Origin: Phialophora verrucosa
Lineage: Eukaryota > Ascomycota > Eurotiomycetes > Chaetothyriales > Herpotrichiellaceae
Direction: 5' to 3'
DNA: 64,000 nt
NCBI GenBank assembly: GCA_002099365.1
Contig: MSED01000005.1
Span: 434,001 to 498,000, forward strand
A program made the translations under genes and the position numbers. Below, piece after piece: positions 50,919 through 62,412 of the stretch; position 1 is the first letter of the stretch; every line of letters begins with the position of its first letter. A model generated the notes under the pieces. It was not told the DNA's origin. It saw nothing but the letters and a program-made list of their open reading frames with translations, and made no database searches.

Positions 50919-52712
50919 CTAACCCCATGGGTTGTCAAATGGATCAGGGCCACCGCCAAATCCACCACCGGGCTTCGAGGGCGGAGCAACTGGTGTCTGT
51001 GTCGTCGACGCCGATGTCCATCCTCCAAAATCCTCATCCGCTGTAACGGACGCTTGCCGCACTGGTTTACTGCTTGAAGAGATTGGCTCGCCCCATCCTC
51101 CAGCAATATCGTTTGGCGTAATGCGCGACGGTACTTTCCCGAGCTCAACCTTCGGCTGCGCTGGCTTTGCAGGCGCCGGCTCCGGTGCTCCCCATGGACT
51201 GTTATCAGTGGCTGAAGACCAAGGGTCGAACATGGATGGATTGCTTTGCGGAACAACTGGTGTTTTGAATGGTTGTGACGTAGGGCTGGGCACCGATGCC
51301 GGTGGTGGCTGAGAAGACAAATTGAAAGGTGAACTGAATGCAGACTTGCTGCTGACAGGTGAAGTAGCCTGGTGAGCTGGCACTGGAGCCGGGGCCGGGG
51401 CTGGCTTGGGAGGCGGGGCAGGCGTAGAGCTGGCAAACCCACCAAAGTCGTCTGCTGCGAACAAGTCAGCAGGAATCGACGGAGCTGCGGGCTTCGGCGC
51501 AGGCGCTGCTGCTGGCTGTGGGGGTGGTGCTCGTTGAGTGAAAGAGAAATCCAATCCGTTCAGAGCTGACGGTGATGTGACTGTTGGCTTTACGGCAGGT
51601 GCCTTGGATGGGAGGCTGTCGAAGAAGCTGCCTCCACTCAGGGGAGGTGGGGAGGTAACTTGAGGTGCAGAAGGAATTGCCTTCGGTCCTGTAGCAGGAC
51701 TGCTCAGGCTAGCAAAGCCGGAAAATGCAGAAGAAGGCTGTGGGGCAGGAGGTTTTGCGGAGGTAGTAGTCGTGCCGGGGAAGCTCAAGCCACTGAAAGC
51801 ATCGGCGAGTCCGCCAAATGCATCCTGCTTTGCAGTTGGCATTGATGGCATTCCACCAAATGAGGGCTGTCGATCGTGCTGAGGCTGAGATGCTGGTTGA
51901 GGTTTAGGAGCACTCGAGTATAATGATAAGATGGAGTTCTTCAGGTCTCCTCTGCTGTTTGTACCTGTCGTAGGATTAGAAGCCGCGCTAGAAGGACGAC
52001 CGATGCCAGCAGTGGATGAGCCTCCGAAGAAGTCCAAACCCAGTAGGGAGTCTTGCGGTTTGGCTGCAGGTTTCGTAGCTGGAGCTGGAGCTGGAGGCCC
52101 AGTTCGTGTTGGCCTCGACGCTGGAATATCTGCTGTGCTTGGTCTGGCCGGCGGTGCTGGCGTGAGGTCATCGAAGAGATCCACATTCGCCGCTGGACGA
52201 GGCTGCGGAGGTGGCTGGCTTGGGGCTTGCCGCTGAGAAGCTGATCTTTCGATTTTGGCCTTCTCCTGAACAATACTGAGCGGCACGTTATCGTCGCCTT
52301 CTGCGTCCAATGTTGAGGGATCGGGCATAGGTCCATCCATCACCCATCTCTTGGACTCGTACTTGGTGCGGATGAAGTTCTCGATCTTTGCCTCTGACGG
52401 CACGTGCCCTGGAGCCAGCTTTGCTTCCCAGTACTTGTTCGCCCGTGCATTACCCCATTTGAGCACACTCTGTAGTTGTTCATCCGTCCACGCATCAAGG
52501 TCTACTGACTTGACCCGGCTGATATGAGTTCCCATTCCTCGGTGTATTCCTGAGCAGCGGATGCAGACAAAGACTCCCAGATTCCAACTGGCCCATCGTG
52601 GGTGTTTGTTCCTCTTACAATCCGCGCACATCTTGTTTCCTTCAAGTTTGACCAAGGCTTTGAGGGTTTGGGCATTTTGGGCCGCCCTGTCATTGCCCGG
52701 TCGGCGAGACAT
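50919..52712 (-). CDS. age2: ArfGAP domain protein (Age2/SMAP type)
   Basis: Intronless gene; from the ATG at 52712 it has 597 residues. It is a GTPase-activating protein for Arf in post-Golgi and endosomal vesicle traffic. The N-terminal zinc finger is C29-x2-C32 and C50-x2-C53 (NKMCADCKRNKHPRWASWNL), with the arginine finger R58 in SGIHRGMGTHIS. The ArfGAP fold continues to DEQLQSVLKWGNARANKYWE. The rest is a Pro/Ser/Ala-rich, Phe-Gly-containing disordered tail (DDFGGFASS, DPFDNPWG at the very end) likely to bind coat adaptors. The frame extends upstream, but the 52712 start fits the family. Confidence 0.93.
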   Translation of the reverse strand: MSRRPGNDRAAQNAQTLKALVKLEGNKMCADCKRNKHPRWASWNLGVFVCIRCSGIHRGMGTHISRVKSVDLDAWTDEQLQSVLKWGNARANKYWEAKLAPGHVPSEAKIENFIRTKYESKRWVMDGPMPDPSTLDAEGDDNVPLSIVQEKAKIERSASQRQAPSQPPPQPRPAANVDLFDDLTPAPPARPSTADIPASRPTRTGPPAPAPATKPAAKPQDSLLGLDFFGGSSTAGIGRPSSAASNPTTGTNSRGDLKNSILSLYSSAPKPQPASQPQHDRQPSFGGMPSMPTAKQDAFGGLADAFSGLSFPGTTTTSAKPPAPQPSSAFSGFASLSSPATGPKAIPSAPQVTSPPPLSGGSFFDSLPSKAPAVKPTVTSPSALNGLDFSFTQRAPPPQPAAAPAPKPAAPSIPADLFAADDFGGFASSTPAPPPKPAPAPAPVPAHQATSPVSSKSAFSSPFNLSSQPPPASVPSPTSQPFKTPVVPQSNPSMFDPWSSATDNSPWGAPEPAPAKPAQPKVELGKVPSRITPNDIAGGWGEPISSSSKPVRQASVTADEDFGGWTSASTTQTPVAPPSKPGGGFGGGPDPFDNPWG

Positions 52713-53900
52713 TAGGCCTGGGGAGAGATATCGAAGGGAAGCGGCAGGAGTTGCGAACGGCAGGTGAGCCCAGTCACATGGGGAGACTGAGTGGAAGAGT
52801 TGATTCGAAAAGGCGAATCCGAGGTAAGAAGCCCACTTCAACTCGGGGATGTGCTGTTGGAGAATGTGTTGTCGGCTCGCATCTGCGATGACGGCCAAGT
52901 GGCTCCTTCAGGTCGAGTTGAAATGACACCATTTTATGTCAGCCAGATTTCAGTCACGTGAGCTTGCGACTAGTCGACTCACGAGCGACCTCTCAGATGG
53001 GAGCCCATACATAGTAAACATTGATGGGTTATTGGCAACACAACACGCAGAAGTTACTGGAGTACTTGGATACATCTTTCTCAGCAGCTGCCACGGTAGC
53101 ATGTTTATGGCATTGGCAGAATTGCAGTCAGACTATCCAGCAGCCAGACTATCCAGCAGCCAGACCTGGTGCATCACGGAGCGAAGTCTCCAGGAAACTG
53201 CGTGATGGATGTTTCACTTCGCCGTAACTTATCCGGGGAAGTATTGATCTGGCTGATGATGTTCTCTGGAACCAGCGAGAGAGACGGTCGAGTCCACTAC
53301 TCGTACCGTTCACCAAACGAGCCTCTCCATACTTATATGAGTTTAAACCCGTCCAGTGTGGTGCTGGCCTTACCTAACACAGTCCTCAGTTTCCCTTACG
53401 GAATTCGACAAGATTGACATATTAACCACGGCGCTCTCGTCCTGTCCATTTTAGGAGATGAGATCGAGGGACAACCGCCGAGAATATACTTACCATAGTC
53501 CTATTTGCAGCATCAAGGCGGCCAAGGTCAGCATTGTCCAGAAGATGCGTTCCTTCTACCAAAATGGCAGAGACATTACGTGTGCACAGCATGCTATGGA
53601 ATATCGCCGTGTGAGCGTGATGCGTGGAGGGTGAGCAGATGGTCCTTTGCCGCTGATAAGCATCTGACCATGACCAGATCAGCCGTCGTACGGCAACAGG
53701 CGAGTCGATGCTTACAGTCCGCACTTTGTACGAACAGACACAAATGACCATGCACGCCAGCACAGCTTATAAACTGAAGGGACATGGAAGTCCAAGGGCG
53801 GCACGTTTATTCTTTCCTTCATCATCAGATGCAATTCCAGCGGCTTTGCAACAGGAGCGCATAAGTCTCTTTTGGTTGGGTCCTTGATACTGTTTCCAAA
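52713..53900. other. Divergent promoter region (age2 / monooxygenase)
   Basis: Head-to-head spacer of 1.2 kb. It contains a 16-bp tandem duplication near 53129-53165 (units of agactatccagcagcc). No gene supported. Confidence 0.6.
53129..53165. repeat. Tandem duplication, 16-bp unit
   Basis: Two perfect adjacent copies of agactatccagcagcc plus a partial third. A simple local duplication. Confidence 0.8.
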
Positions 53901-55506
53901 ATGCCTCACATACAGCTCAACGTCATTGTCGCTGGAGGGGGAATTGCCGGATTGACGACAGCGTTGGCCTTACGAAGACAAGGCCACGCCGTCACGGTCG
54001 TGGAGTCTTCGGCATGGCTGCGAGAGGCTGGGTTGGCGGTCGCGGTCCCTCCTAACGCCACTCGCACACTCCTAGAATTGGGTGTCGACCCCAAGCGAGA
54101 CGCCAAAGCCGCGATGCTCAGAACCTCCAAGGAATACCATTTCCTCAGCAAGGACGCGACCCCAACATTCGGCGAGAACGGAGACAGCCGACCTGTACCA
54201 TGGGCCAGCAGAGCCGCTGCTTTAAATCTCCAGGGGTTTTTCTTCCTGGCCCACCGCATTGACCTCCATAATGCTCTGAAGGACAAATGCATCAGTCCCG
54301 GAGGCCCTGGCAAGCCCGTAGAGGTCCTTCTGTCATCCAGGGTCATCGGTTGGGATCCTGCGGGCAGCATCAAACTCCACGACGGAAGGGAAATGCACGC
54401 CGATCTCATCGTTGCGGCCGACGGGATACACTCCTTGGCCCACGAATCCATTCTAGGCCGCCGAGTGCCCGTCATTCCTAGCGGTGTCTCTACCATCCGA
54501 TTCCTGCTCAAGACGGAAGACATCTTGAACGACCCCGTCACAGCCTGTATCATGGACGACGGGCCCGGTTGCTTCACATTCTACACCAGCGCGGATCGCT
54601 CGACCTATTTGCTCCGTTACCCCTGTCACAAGTCTGCAGCCCCCACCTCTTTCTCTGAAGTCCAAAGGCCATACCGGGAAAGCTAACGGTTTCATAGTGA
54701 CGAAATGCAGAACTTTGGTGCGTACACAGTCCCTGGAGACATCAAGGCCCTAGCAGGCGGAAAAGTCAGCCGAGCCGACCTAGTCCAACGACTCAGCGCT
54801 TTGCCGCCAGTCATCCAAGCCCTTGGCCACAAAGCCGACGACTACGTCTGGGACTGGAAGATCGCCGACCGCGAGCCCATACCGACCTACCACAAAGACC
54901 GTCTGGTGCTGGTCGGAGACGCCGCCCACCCCATGTATCCTCGACAAGGCCAGGGGGCGGCCCAGTCGATCGAAGACGCAGCCACGCTAGGCATACTGAT
55001 GAGCCAACTCGAAGACAAGGCCGACATCCCGAAACGGCTCGAGCTCTATGATGAGTTGCGTGTGCAACGAACGTCGATCGTCCAGCAGTTATCCCGCTCT
55101 CGCGAGGAGGGAGCCCGTCAAACCCAAGTCAAAGAAGATGCGCCCGAGCCCCTGCCCGAGCAATTCTCGGCCGTCTTTCGAAAGTATTCGTCACGCACCA
55201 CTGACCCAGGTAAGTCCCTAGGCAGTGTCATCATGGTGGAGAGAGGGCACTAAAGCTGGATGCAGCCGATTACATCCAGCTGTCGCGCTGGATGTGGGCC
55301 CACGACCCTAAGCAGGAGGCGGAGGCTCTGTTGACTCGCCCCAAGCAGGTATGATGTCCAGTCCAGACAGCGAGTAGGTAAATCCACTGAGAAAATCTGA
55401 TTTCCAGATGAAGCATACCGATCTAGGCGAGTTCATGCCTCCTGAATCGGGGCCTTCCGCACCAATGCACGCCGAGGTCCCAACGTTACTGCGGACAAGT
55501 GTATGA
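53901..55506 (+). CDS. FAD-dependent monooxygenase (salicylate-hydroxylase-like)
   Basis: Four exons (53901-54631, 54698-55209, 55266-55348, 55408-55506) encode 474 residues. Class A flavin monooxygenase: the FAD loop is VIVAGGGIAGLTTALALRRQ, the DG motif LIVAADGIHSLAHESI, and the ribityl-binding GD motif LVLVGDAAHPMYPRQGQGAA. The first intron (66 nt, with branch site gctaac) removes a stop and joins YPCHN to DEMQNFGAY. No signal peptide. Such enzymes hydroxylate aromatic or polyketide substrates; no cluster partners lie nearby, so the role is probably catabolic or detoxifying. Confidence 0.9.
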
Positions 55507-55836
55507 TGGGCACCGATGGCTTCTTGGACTCCAAGGTACAAAGCACAAGCACAAGCACAAGCACACGTACAAGACAGGTTCTCCCGTAGCGAAGTAGTGC
55601 AATGCCAATGCCACCGCCACCGCCATGGGGTGTGCGTGATTGCAGACCTAATCTCAAACTACGTCCTCTGAGATGTCGCGACGTGCGGATTCAAGCTCGG
55701 CTCGGCTGTACCTGGGGGATTTTGTGAAGACTGCGTTTCGAAGGAGCGAGCCACATCGAGCCCGAGGAATGAATAATTCTGACTTTTAAACTTTATCACG
55801 CTTGACTTCGAGAAGTGCGGGTAAACTGCGTCTCCG
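55507..55836. other. Intergenic spacer with ACAAGC repeat
   Basis: 0.33 kb between converging frames. Four ACAAGC units lie at about 55543-55565. Nothing else seen. Confidence 0.6.
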
Positions 55837-56160
55837 TCATTCACCTCCTTGACTCTTCGGGTAGCCATTCAATGGTAGCGGAGTTGACATTTGACGCTTC
55901 AGGCTCGTTATACGATGTTGAATCCTCGGATCTATCTGCCCTAGGTCCTCAGTAGTGGTTGTCAAAGGCGCTGCTCGGCCAGGCACGTAATTACTGTAGT
56001 GCGGTCGAAAAGCAAGTGGCGGCGCGGGGCATTTGATAGAGTCGACTTCTTCGCGGACGGGACGCGTGAGGGCCGGAACATGCGCAACGCTCGCACTAGT
56101 TACATAGCCCTCCATCCGGCGGCGAGCGGAATGGAGAATGCGTGAATCCGTGGAGGACAT
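55837..56160 (-). CDS. Possible small hypothetical protein (107 residues)
   Basis: An ATG at 56160 opens MSSTDSRILHSARRRMEGYV and continues through a Pro-rich, Arg-rich polar sequence to PLNGYPKSQGGE. No family, signal peptide or membrane segment. The composition is compatible with a small disordered protein, but there is no independent support, so chance remains possible. Confidence 0.3.
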   Translation of the reverse strand: MSSTDSRILHSARRRMEGYVTSASVAHVPALTRPVREEVDSIKCPAPPLAFRPHYSNYVPGRAAPLTTTTEDLGQIDPRIQHRITSLKRQMSTPLPLNGYPKSQGGE

Positions 56161-56508
56161 GGCCGGCGTCAGCAGGAGAGCGTAGTTGGTTTGCGCGTTC
56201 GTAAACAGGACGTTCGTAGACGGGGCGTTCGTAGACAGGCACCTCTTCTCGAGAATATATGCAGAGTCAATAACTCTGTCTATCGTCAGTATAGCACAGT
56301 ACAGTGCAAGGACGAACCATTTGCAACATTCCACATGACACGACACAGCACAGCACACCACGGCACGACAGGACAAATCGTTTCTGTACTCCGTACTCTG
56401 TACGATTAAATTCTATTCACAGATCGACATTCGCTTTTCCGTCAAAATGGAGTGGTGCCAGACATATCGCTTGCCGTCAAAGCGGCAGTGGAGTGCCATT
56501 CATTCATT
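56161..56508. other. Intergenic spacer
   Basis: About 0.35 kb with CACGACACAGCACAGCAC-type low-complexity sequence near 56335-56372. No gene supported. Confidence 0.5.
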
Positions 56509-57207
56509 TCATTTCGCCTCGCCATTCCCGTTGGCCTCGCCCTCCTTCTCCTTGTCATGAAACTTCAAGCTAATGCTGTTGACACAATGCCTCTCGTCCG
56601 TCGGCGTCGGATACCCTTCGCCCTTGAACACATGGCCCAAATGGCCGCCGCAGTTGGAGCACACGATCTCCGTCCTCTCCATGCCGAAACTCCTATCCGT
56701 ATGCCGCGTCACCGCGCCGGGGATGGAGTCGAAGTACGCGGGCCACCCGCACCCGGATTTGAACTTGTGGTCGGCCTTGTAGAGCGGCGCGCTGCACGCG
56801 GCGCAGGCGTACACGCCCTCCGAGGGCATGTGCTTGTCGTATTCGCCCGTGAAGGGGGCTTCGGTGCCTTTTTCGCGGAGGATGCGGAATTGTTCTACAC
56901 GCCGGGCGCGCGCCCTTGTTAGTTTTCTTCAGCACATCCAGGGTGGGTGGTTGGTCGACCTACCTTTGTTCAGGACCGCCCTCCACTCGTCGTCGGATCG
57001 CGCGTCGGGGTACGTCATTTTGGAGGGAGTCGAAGTACCGAATAGAGCACCTAGGAATGGGATCGATGGCATAGATCGGAGAACGGTGGCGCGGTGGAAC
57101 TGCGAAATCGTGTTACCCCGCAGTGGCTGCTGCTGGAATCGGTGGGCTGTTGCGTTGCTGAACGTGTAGAGAGTGCGCACGATGTTGGGAAATGATGGAA
57201 AGCGCAT
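56509..57207 (-). CDS. msrB: Peptide methionine-R-sulfoxide reductase (MsrB)
   Basis: Two exons (57207-56964 and 56894-56509, intron 69 nt) encode 209 residues. MsrB reduces methionine-R-sulfoxide in proteins. The core runs DARSDDEWRAVLNK joined to EQFRILREKGTEAPFTGEY, the zinc pairs YACAACSAPLY and VCSNCGGHLGH, and the catalytic cysteine in ERHCVNSISLKF. The first 60 residues are Arg/Ser-rich with few acids (MRFPSFPNIVRTLYTFSNAT), a likely mitochondrial presequence. An ATG at 57231 would add 8 residues; an internal Met (MTYPDARSD) could give a cytosolic form. Confidence 0.94.
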
Positions 57208-57543
57208 GGAGAGGTAGTGACGGCCGAGCATATATAGCAATCTCGGTTTAATGGTCAAGGGGGAGAAGAGAATCAACTCGCAGTGAGCGTATTTGACATG
57301 GCTGCGTATCGGCGCCGACAGGCGATGATGCAATCGAAAGCTGCCGGCGCGTCTGATTGGTGTACGAGGCAAATGATTCTGGAATCATGCGCTAGCGTGA
57401 CGAGGCTGAATCATGCAGCCCTGCGAAGTATTTGAAATAACCGAAAAGGGGAGACCAGGAAGGCCTCAGCGTATTACTCGTACATAGTTGCGCAGTGGGC
57501 CTCTCCTAGAGAAGCGTGACGGCGCATCCATGAATATTGTAAT
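57208..57543. other. Intergenic spacer
   Basis: 0.34 kb between two minus-strand genes, holding the msrB promoter. Nothing else seen. Confidence 0.6.
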
Positions 57544-59200
57544 TCAGCGACGGACCTTACCGGTCACAACCAATTCACCATGGCCGATTGCGACTTTCCA
57601 GCCTTCTCGAATGAGCATCTTGCTCACAGCAGGCCCTATCCGAGGCGCGCGGTTCTTACTATGGGTTCCGAGTCCAGTCACTATTCTGTATCCTGCTCTG
57701 ACAGGCCCCCCGCCTCCAGAGACATACTTTGCGTCGCCTAAGCTATCCCACCAGCTTTGGGTTTTTGCGCTGGCAATGCGAACTGCATCTGGCACACTTA
57801 CACCATGAAGGTCCAGCACAGTTGCTGAAGACTGTTTTGACACCAAGGCGTCTGCTTCTGCAGCATGTGCTTCTTTGGCCGCTTTCAGTTGTTGGTGGGC
57901 GACCTCAGAGTAGTATGCTGCCGCTCCCCCAAAGAGGGGGTTAGACTTGCTTTTCTTGTATGCAGCGGATGCTTGGGCAAATTTCTGACCGGCGGTTATT
58001 CTTTGGGCCGCTGCCGATGCACGAGACGGTGCAGTGACAGAACTCCACTTTGAGCTCGATGCCGTCTCGAACGGCATGTTCTCTTTGAGGTCAACGGGGT
58101 TGTACTGGGCGACATCGTGCAGCTTGCCAGGGTACGTCGTGTCTTCGTCAGCGGTCAAGGCTTCCAGCAGTTCTTGGGCTGCGGATGGGATGTTTCGTGC
58201 CAACGAGAGCAAACCGTAGATTTGCGATTTCGGGACGTGCTGAAATCGATGCTGGAATTCGGCAACTTGAAGGTCGAGGATGGGACTGGTTTCCGAAATA
58301 TTGCTGTACTCAGCCGCTTCTTTGGTAGCTAGCGCACGAATCGTACTTGGTAGTCGGGCACCGTTCAGATGGTATTCCGATCGTACCGTCTGCGGATGGA
58401 GTTTCGTTCTGGAGCAGATAAAGTCCACATCTTCGGACATCGTAGACCAGACATTTTTTGGAGTTCGTTCCGAATGGTATAGTGAGGACGAAGTCGAACT
58501 CCCGCGTGACGACTCGTTCGTCCGAGCTTTCCGCTTCTTCCTGCCCTTACGGTACGATTGCATTTCTTCTGCGAAGCCGTCGATGCCCTTAGGGACAGGC
58601 AAATCTTCGGGCTCTTCTTCAGATCCTTGGTTGAGGAACGAAAGATTGAGCAACTCATCGGTGGCCTTGTCCAGTGAGCCGTCGTGACTAGCGAGGACAC
58701 TGGCTAATTCGCGCCTGGGGATGCCCGGGAACATGTGCTCCAACCATGTTGTCTTCTGGCCCTCCGAAGAGTGGCGCAGTCCATGTCCTAGGCTGTCGGC
58801 ATCGCTCCACCTCAGCTCAGATAGACTAGTCGTTATGCTCGCGACGCCGTTTGACAACGTATCCTCCGGGCTCGACCTAGATGTGTTGGTCGTATCTCTG
58901 ACTTGCGTAGTGGCACCTGTACCTGAAGGATCAAATTCTGTATTTTCTTGCTCCAACGCACCAACTGCCAAGTCATCAAGAACGGCAATCAACACTTCCT
59001 TGTCTTGTGGGAGCGTGTAATCCGATGTTATCGCATGGAACAGGGCCTCATCTAGCGGCGGACAATACAGGGTTCGGAGAGCCTGGGCAGACCGTTAGCA
59101 AATGGGAATGTGCCAATTTCCAATGTGTCCTACCTACCTCTATCTGCGCGACTTCAGATTCCGTGTCCATCTGCGCGAGTCTAGTTTCCATGTCGCGCAT
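57544..59200 (-). CDS. cue2: CUE / DUF1771 / Smr domain endonuclease (Cue2 type)
   Basis: Two exons (59200-59138 and 59082-57544, intron 55 nt) encode 533 residues. Cue2 cuts mRNA in stalled ribosomes during no-go decay. The start MRDMETRLAQMDTESEVAQI is joined to ALRTLYCPPLDEALFHAI. A CUE-like ubiquitin-binding segment is WLEHMFPGIPRRELASVL, with a second near HRFQHVPKSQIYGLLSLA. DUF1771 (AAYYSEVAHQQLKAAKEAH) precedes the Smr domain, with its catalytic DLHG in VLDLHGVSVPD and the GLGTHSKNR loop. All Smr signatures are present, so nuclease activity is expected. The frame before the ATG is open and contains a hydrophobic stretch (see findings). Confidence 0.9.
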
Positions 59201-59658
59201 GCTGAGAGCCGTCCACTTATCATGTTTGATCAGGGAGACTGCGAAACCGAGACTGACAAGAGTCCATAAGACGACGAGAAGTTTGAGCGAGGAACGAAGG
59301 GCACATAGGACATTGTGACAGTGTCTGGAGTATTTGAGCGGATGTCAGGATCATCAGGGACGACCTGCAGGACGAGATGATGATGCACGTCAACAGATCG
59401 CAGGGAACCAAGGATTGCGCAGATCGTGCGCTCGCTTACATAACGGGCTGCCCCGCCGGTGTCCGCAGTGCCTGTAGATCCCCGCAAGCATGTTTGAAGG
59501 CAGTGGAGAGTTCACAGTGCATACGACAGCAGGTTAATTGGCGAGAATAGAGACCATATGGCATCTTCGCGCGGCGTCCTCTTCGTTCGTTAATACAAAA
59601 ATGACTTGATACAATCATGAGCTGATCAGCATACACATGCCTCGATCTTTACCTGTTC
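59201..59658. other. Intergenic spacer upstream of cue2
   Basis: 0.46 kb between the cue2 start and the NTF2-like gene to its right, whose minus-strand stop is at 59659. It holds the cue2 promoter and perhaps an upstream exon on the minus strand at about 59201-59310. Confidence 0.5.
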
Positions 59659-60150
59659 CTAGAGCTTGTCAGCTTCATTCATCTCCTTGATCGCACCCAT
59701 CAACTCGGTGGCGTCAAGATACACCTCATAAAACTCGGCCAGAAGATCCTCCCCCTCCCCTGGACGTGCGAACTTGATGTAACTTGCGAAATCCACGTCA
59801 ATCTTCCGTCCATTCTTCAACTTATACCACAGGCTGCCGTTCACAATGACTTCCTGCTTGCCATCTGTGGAGCCGCCGGCCAGCACGAAGCATTTGTCCA
59901 GAGTATGCTCGAGGTCCACGACAGGCCCGTTCTCTGGGTGGATCATGGCGTCACGAAAGGCACGGATGGCTTCACGACCAGTCGTGGTGCCGCCGAACAC
60001 TAGTTGACCCTCGGTCCGGTGGAAGAGGTTGAGGTAGTCATTCTTCGAGTGTGGGTCGTCCCATGACTTGAAAAAAGCCGGGAGTTGCTTGTCCAGCGGA
60101 GAGGGAATGGAGGATTGGTTGGCAAAGGTGTAATTGTCTCGGGAACCCAT
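59659..60150 (-). CDS. SnoaL/NTF2-like fold protein
   Basis: Intronless 163-residue protein; the ATG at 60150 begins MGSRDNYTFANQSSIPSPLD. The cone-like NTF2 fold is suggested by PAFFKSWDDPHSKNDYLNLF, GREAIRAFRDAMIHPENG, the strand pattern KQEVIVNGSLWYKLKNGR and VDFASYIKFARPGEGEDLL, which match unnamed ascomycete SnoaL-like proteins. No catalytic residues can be named. A binding or small-molecule enzyme role is possible. Confidence 0.8.
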   Translation of the reverse strand: MGSRDNYTFANQSSIPSPLDKQLPAFFKSWDDPHSKNDYLNLFHRTEGQLVFGGTTTGREAIRAFRDAMIHPENGPVVDLEHTLDKCFVLAGGSTDGKQEVIVNGSLWYKLKNGRKIDVDFASYIKFARPGEGEDLLAEFYEVYLDATELMGAIKEMNEADKL

Positions 60151-60656
60151 TCTGTCGATACTGCTTGTCGATTCCACCAATTTGTGTCAGACTGAGACGT
60201 ATGAAGGTTCCTTGTCTGTGCCAAGCTCTTGAGGACCAGAGAGAACAATATACGCAAGTGGGTCACGCGCTAATAACTTGCCGGAGTATGCCTTTTGCTC
60301 CAACAGTTTCGGCCGAACAGTTTGAATCGATTGCTTGCGTAAAGAAGCGGAACAAATACCACAGGAGGCTTTCAGCTACGTTCCAACCATTGGCATGTAT
60401 ATCGAACGGCCGAGGAGATGATCCCCTCAAAAATGTGGGGTAGAATACGAGGTTCGTATACTCAATTGCCGACGGATCCCATCGAGTAGATGTCGGGTTA
60501 GTAAAGGTGAAGAACTGCTTGTTTCGTAGTTCATGTATTCATAGATTCATCAATTCTGAGAGCAGGTCATGCTGTGCTCTACTCATAATCTGCAGTCAAA
60601 GAATGTGTGCTCGAAAAGCCCTCAAAATTCGGCGCTGTCGTGATTCATACCATCAT
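60151..60656. other. Intergenic spacer
   Basis: 0.5 kb between two minus-strand genes. No repeat or extra gene seen. Confidence 0.6.
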
Positions 60657-62412
60657 CTATACTTCCTTCCATGAATACCCTTTCCTGCCAAACGCTTCAG
60701 GGTCAGGCGTCTTCATGGCGTTTTTATCTGCAAACGGGTCGTCGGAATCTTCGTCGACGTCCGTATCGCTCTCGTCGTCACTTTCAATCTGCTTCGCCCT
60801 CCAGTTCTTTGAATTCGGTGCTGGTCGTGGAGGCGGCATTGATATGCTCTGTGGGGCCGGCCGAGGAGGTTTGGGGGGTCCAGATATGCTCAGTCCTGCG
60901 ACCATTTTCTCCGCATCTCTCGTGGCAGACGCCTCACTCTTGGCTGCAATTCGACTTAGATGTTGTGCCTCTTCAAGTTCGCTGTCCGAATCGTCGTCTA
61001 CCGACTTGTCCAGGACTTCGAAGGCCATGAGAGCATTGACTAGCTCTTCGTTGGCGTGGATCAATCCACCTAAGAACTCCTCGGTTTCCACAAACTGAAT
61101 GTATCGCAGGATTTGCCGTCGAAGCTGTTTGCATGTTTCGAAACGTTTCATCACCTCCGGATTTTGTGACACCTGCTCAGACTCTCGGTTGACTAGTCTC
61201 AAAGCGTTGTTCAGACCGGTGGAGGCAACCGAAGACGCGGCAATAGACTGGAGAATGTTGGGCTTCTCTTTTTCCAGGTTGAAAGCTAGAACTCCCTTGT
61301 TCTTGGTCTTCTTGTCTTTCTTCACCTTCTTGGGCGCAAATGTCGAGGACTCGCCAAGGGCTACAGGAGATGGTTGCTTGCGTAGCGTCGTAGGACTGGG
61401 CGACAGACTGGGTCTCTCATTGCTATCAGACCGACTCCTGGCAATCATCATCTCCTGTTCTCTGGCAACTTCCTCTTCCGTCTCTCGGAGGACTCGGCTT
61501 TGCTCGCGTCGTTGCTGTACCGGTTTGTGCGTCTTAGGGAGCTGATTGTAGAGAGATTTGGCACCTTCCAAGCCAGGGTTGGCTTTGGAGCTGGCAACCC
61601 ATTGGCCGAAAAGGTCTTTACACTTCTTTCGCACATCTTGATCTGATGTCGGATCGGCGGCAGCTATCCGCAGGCGTTCCAGGAGAGGCCCATCGGACAG
61701 CAGCGCCCGTTGTACTCTGTTTCCACCGTTCTGCAGGAGACCGTCGAGGATTGTGAGCGCACGTAGCTGCCGGTGGACGTTGCCGTATTTTAGTTTCTTC
61801 CTTAGGGCTCGAGCAACCTCCTGCGGGCCGGTGCCTTGCAGCTTGACCACTTCGAGGAGGTCAGGAACGCCAGCAAGATCATCTTCGTCGTATGTTTCGG
61901 AGGTCAATTGCTCGACATGGACGGAGATGGCAGAGAAGGGTTTCTTCTGTTTATAGTAGCGATAGCGAGTTGTTAGTTGATATCTCCTCCGTTGCCGCGC
62001 ACAACATGAGAAATGTAAGATGATTGCGATGAGGCGCGTGTAGCCTTTCTTGTCTGGAAAGCGGCGAGTAACAATTTGAGGATATGTCTGGGTGGGATAG
62101 GCATCGAAGGACGTCCGTCGTTTCTTGCGAGAACAGACTTCACACGTCTCGGGTTCTTGACAGTGTATCAGGCTTTCCAGCTGATCAGCATCCGCGTGCT
62201 GAGGGCTCTCCGGCCTTGGAAGATCGGTGAAACCTGCATCGGGCGTACAGGCTGGAGTGTGCAGCAGGAGTATGGACATCGAAGGGGGCTTCATGGAGGA
62301 GGTATTTGGCGGGGTAGGAGATGTCCGGTTCAGACAGGCGTGACGAGTTCAAGACCAAGGCAGAGACAGGGAGTATAGAGGAAGAGGAAAGACTCACCGA
62401 GGCGGAGAACAT
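60657..62412 (-). CDS. lsb5: VHS/GAT-domain endocytic protein Lsb5
   Basis: A tiny first exon (62412-62398, MFSAS) is joined over a long 451-nt intron to exon 61946-60657; the protein has 434 residues. Lsb5 links actin regulators (Las17) with ubiquitin and Arf in endocytosis. The VHS-like domain starts KKPFSAISVHVEQLTSETYD and contains LRKKLKYGNVHRQLRALTIL. The GAT-like helices are QVSQNPEVMKRFETCKQLRR and IHANEELVNALMAFEVLD. The C-terminus is acidic and ends KGYSWKEV. The family start MFS followed by KKP supports the micro-exon. Confidence 0.88.
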
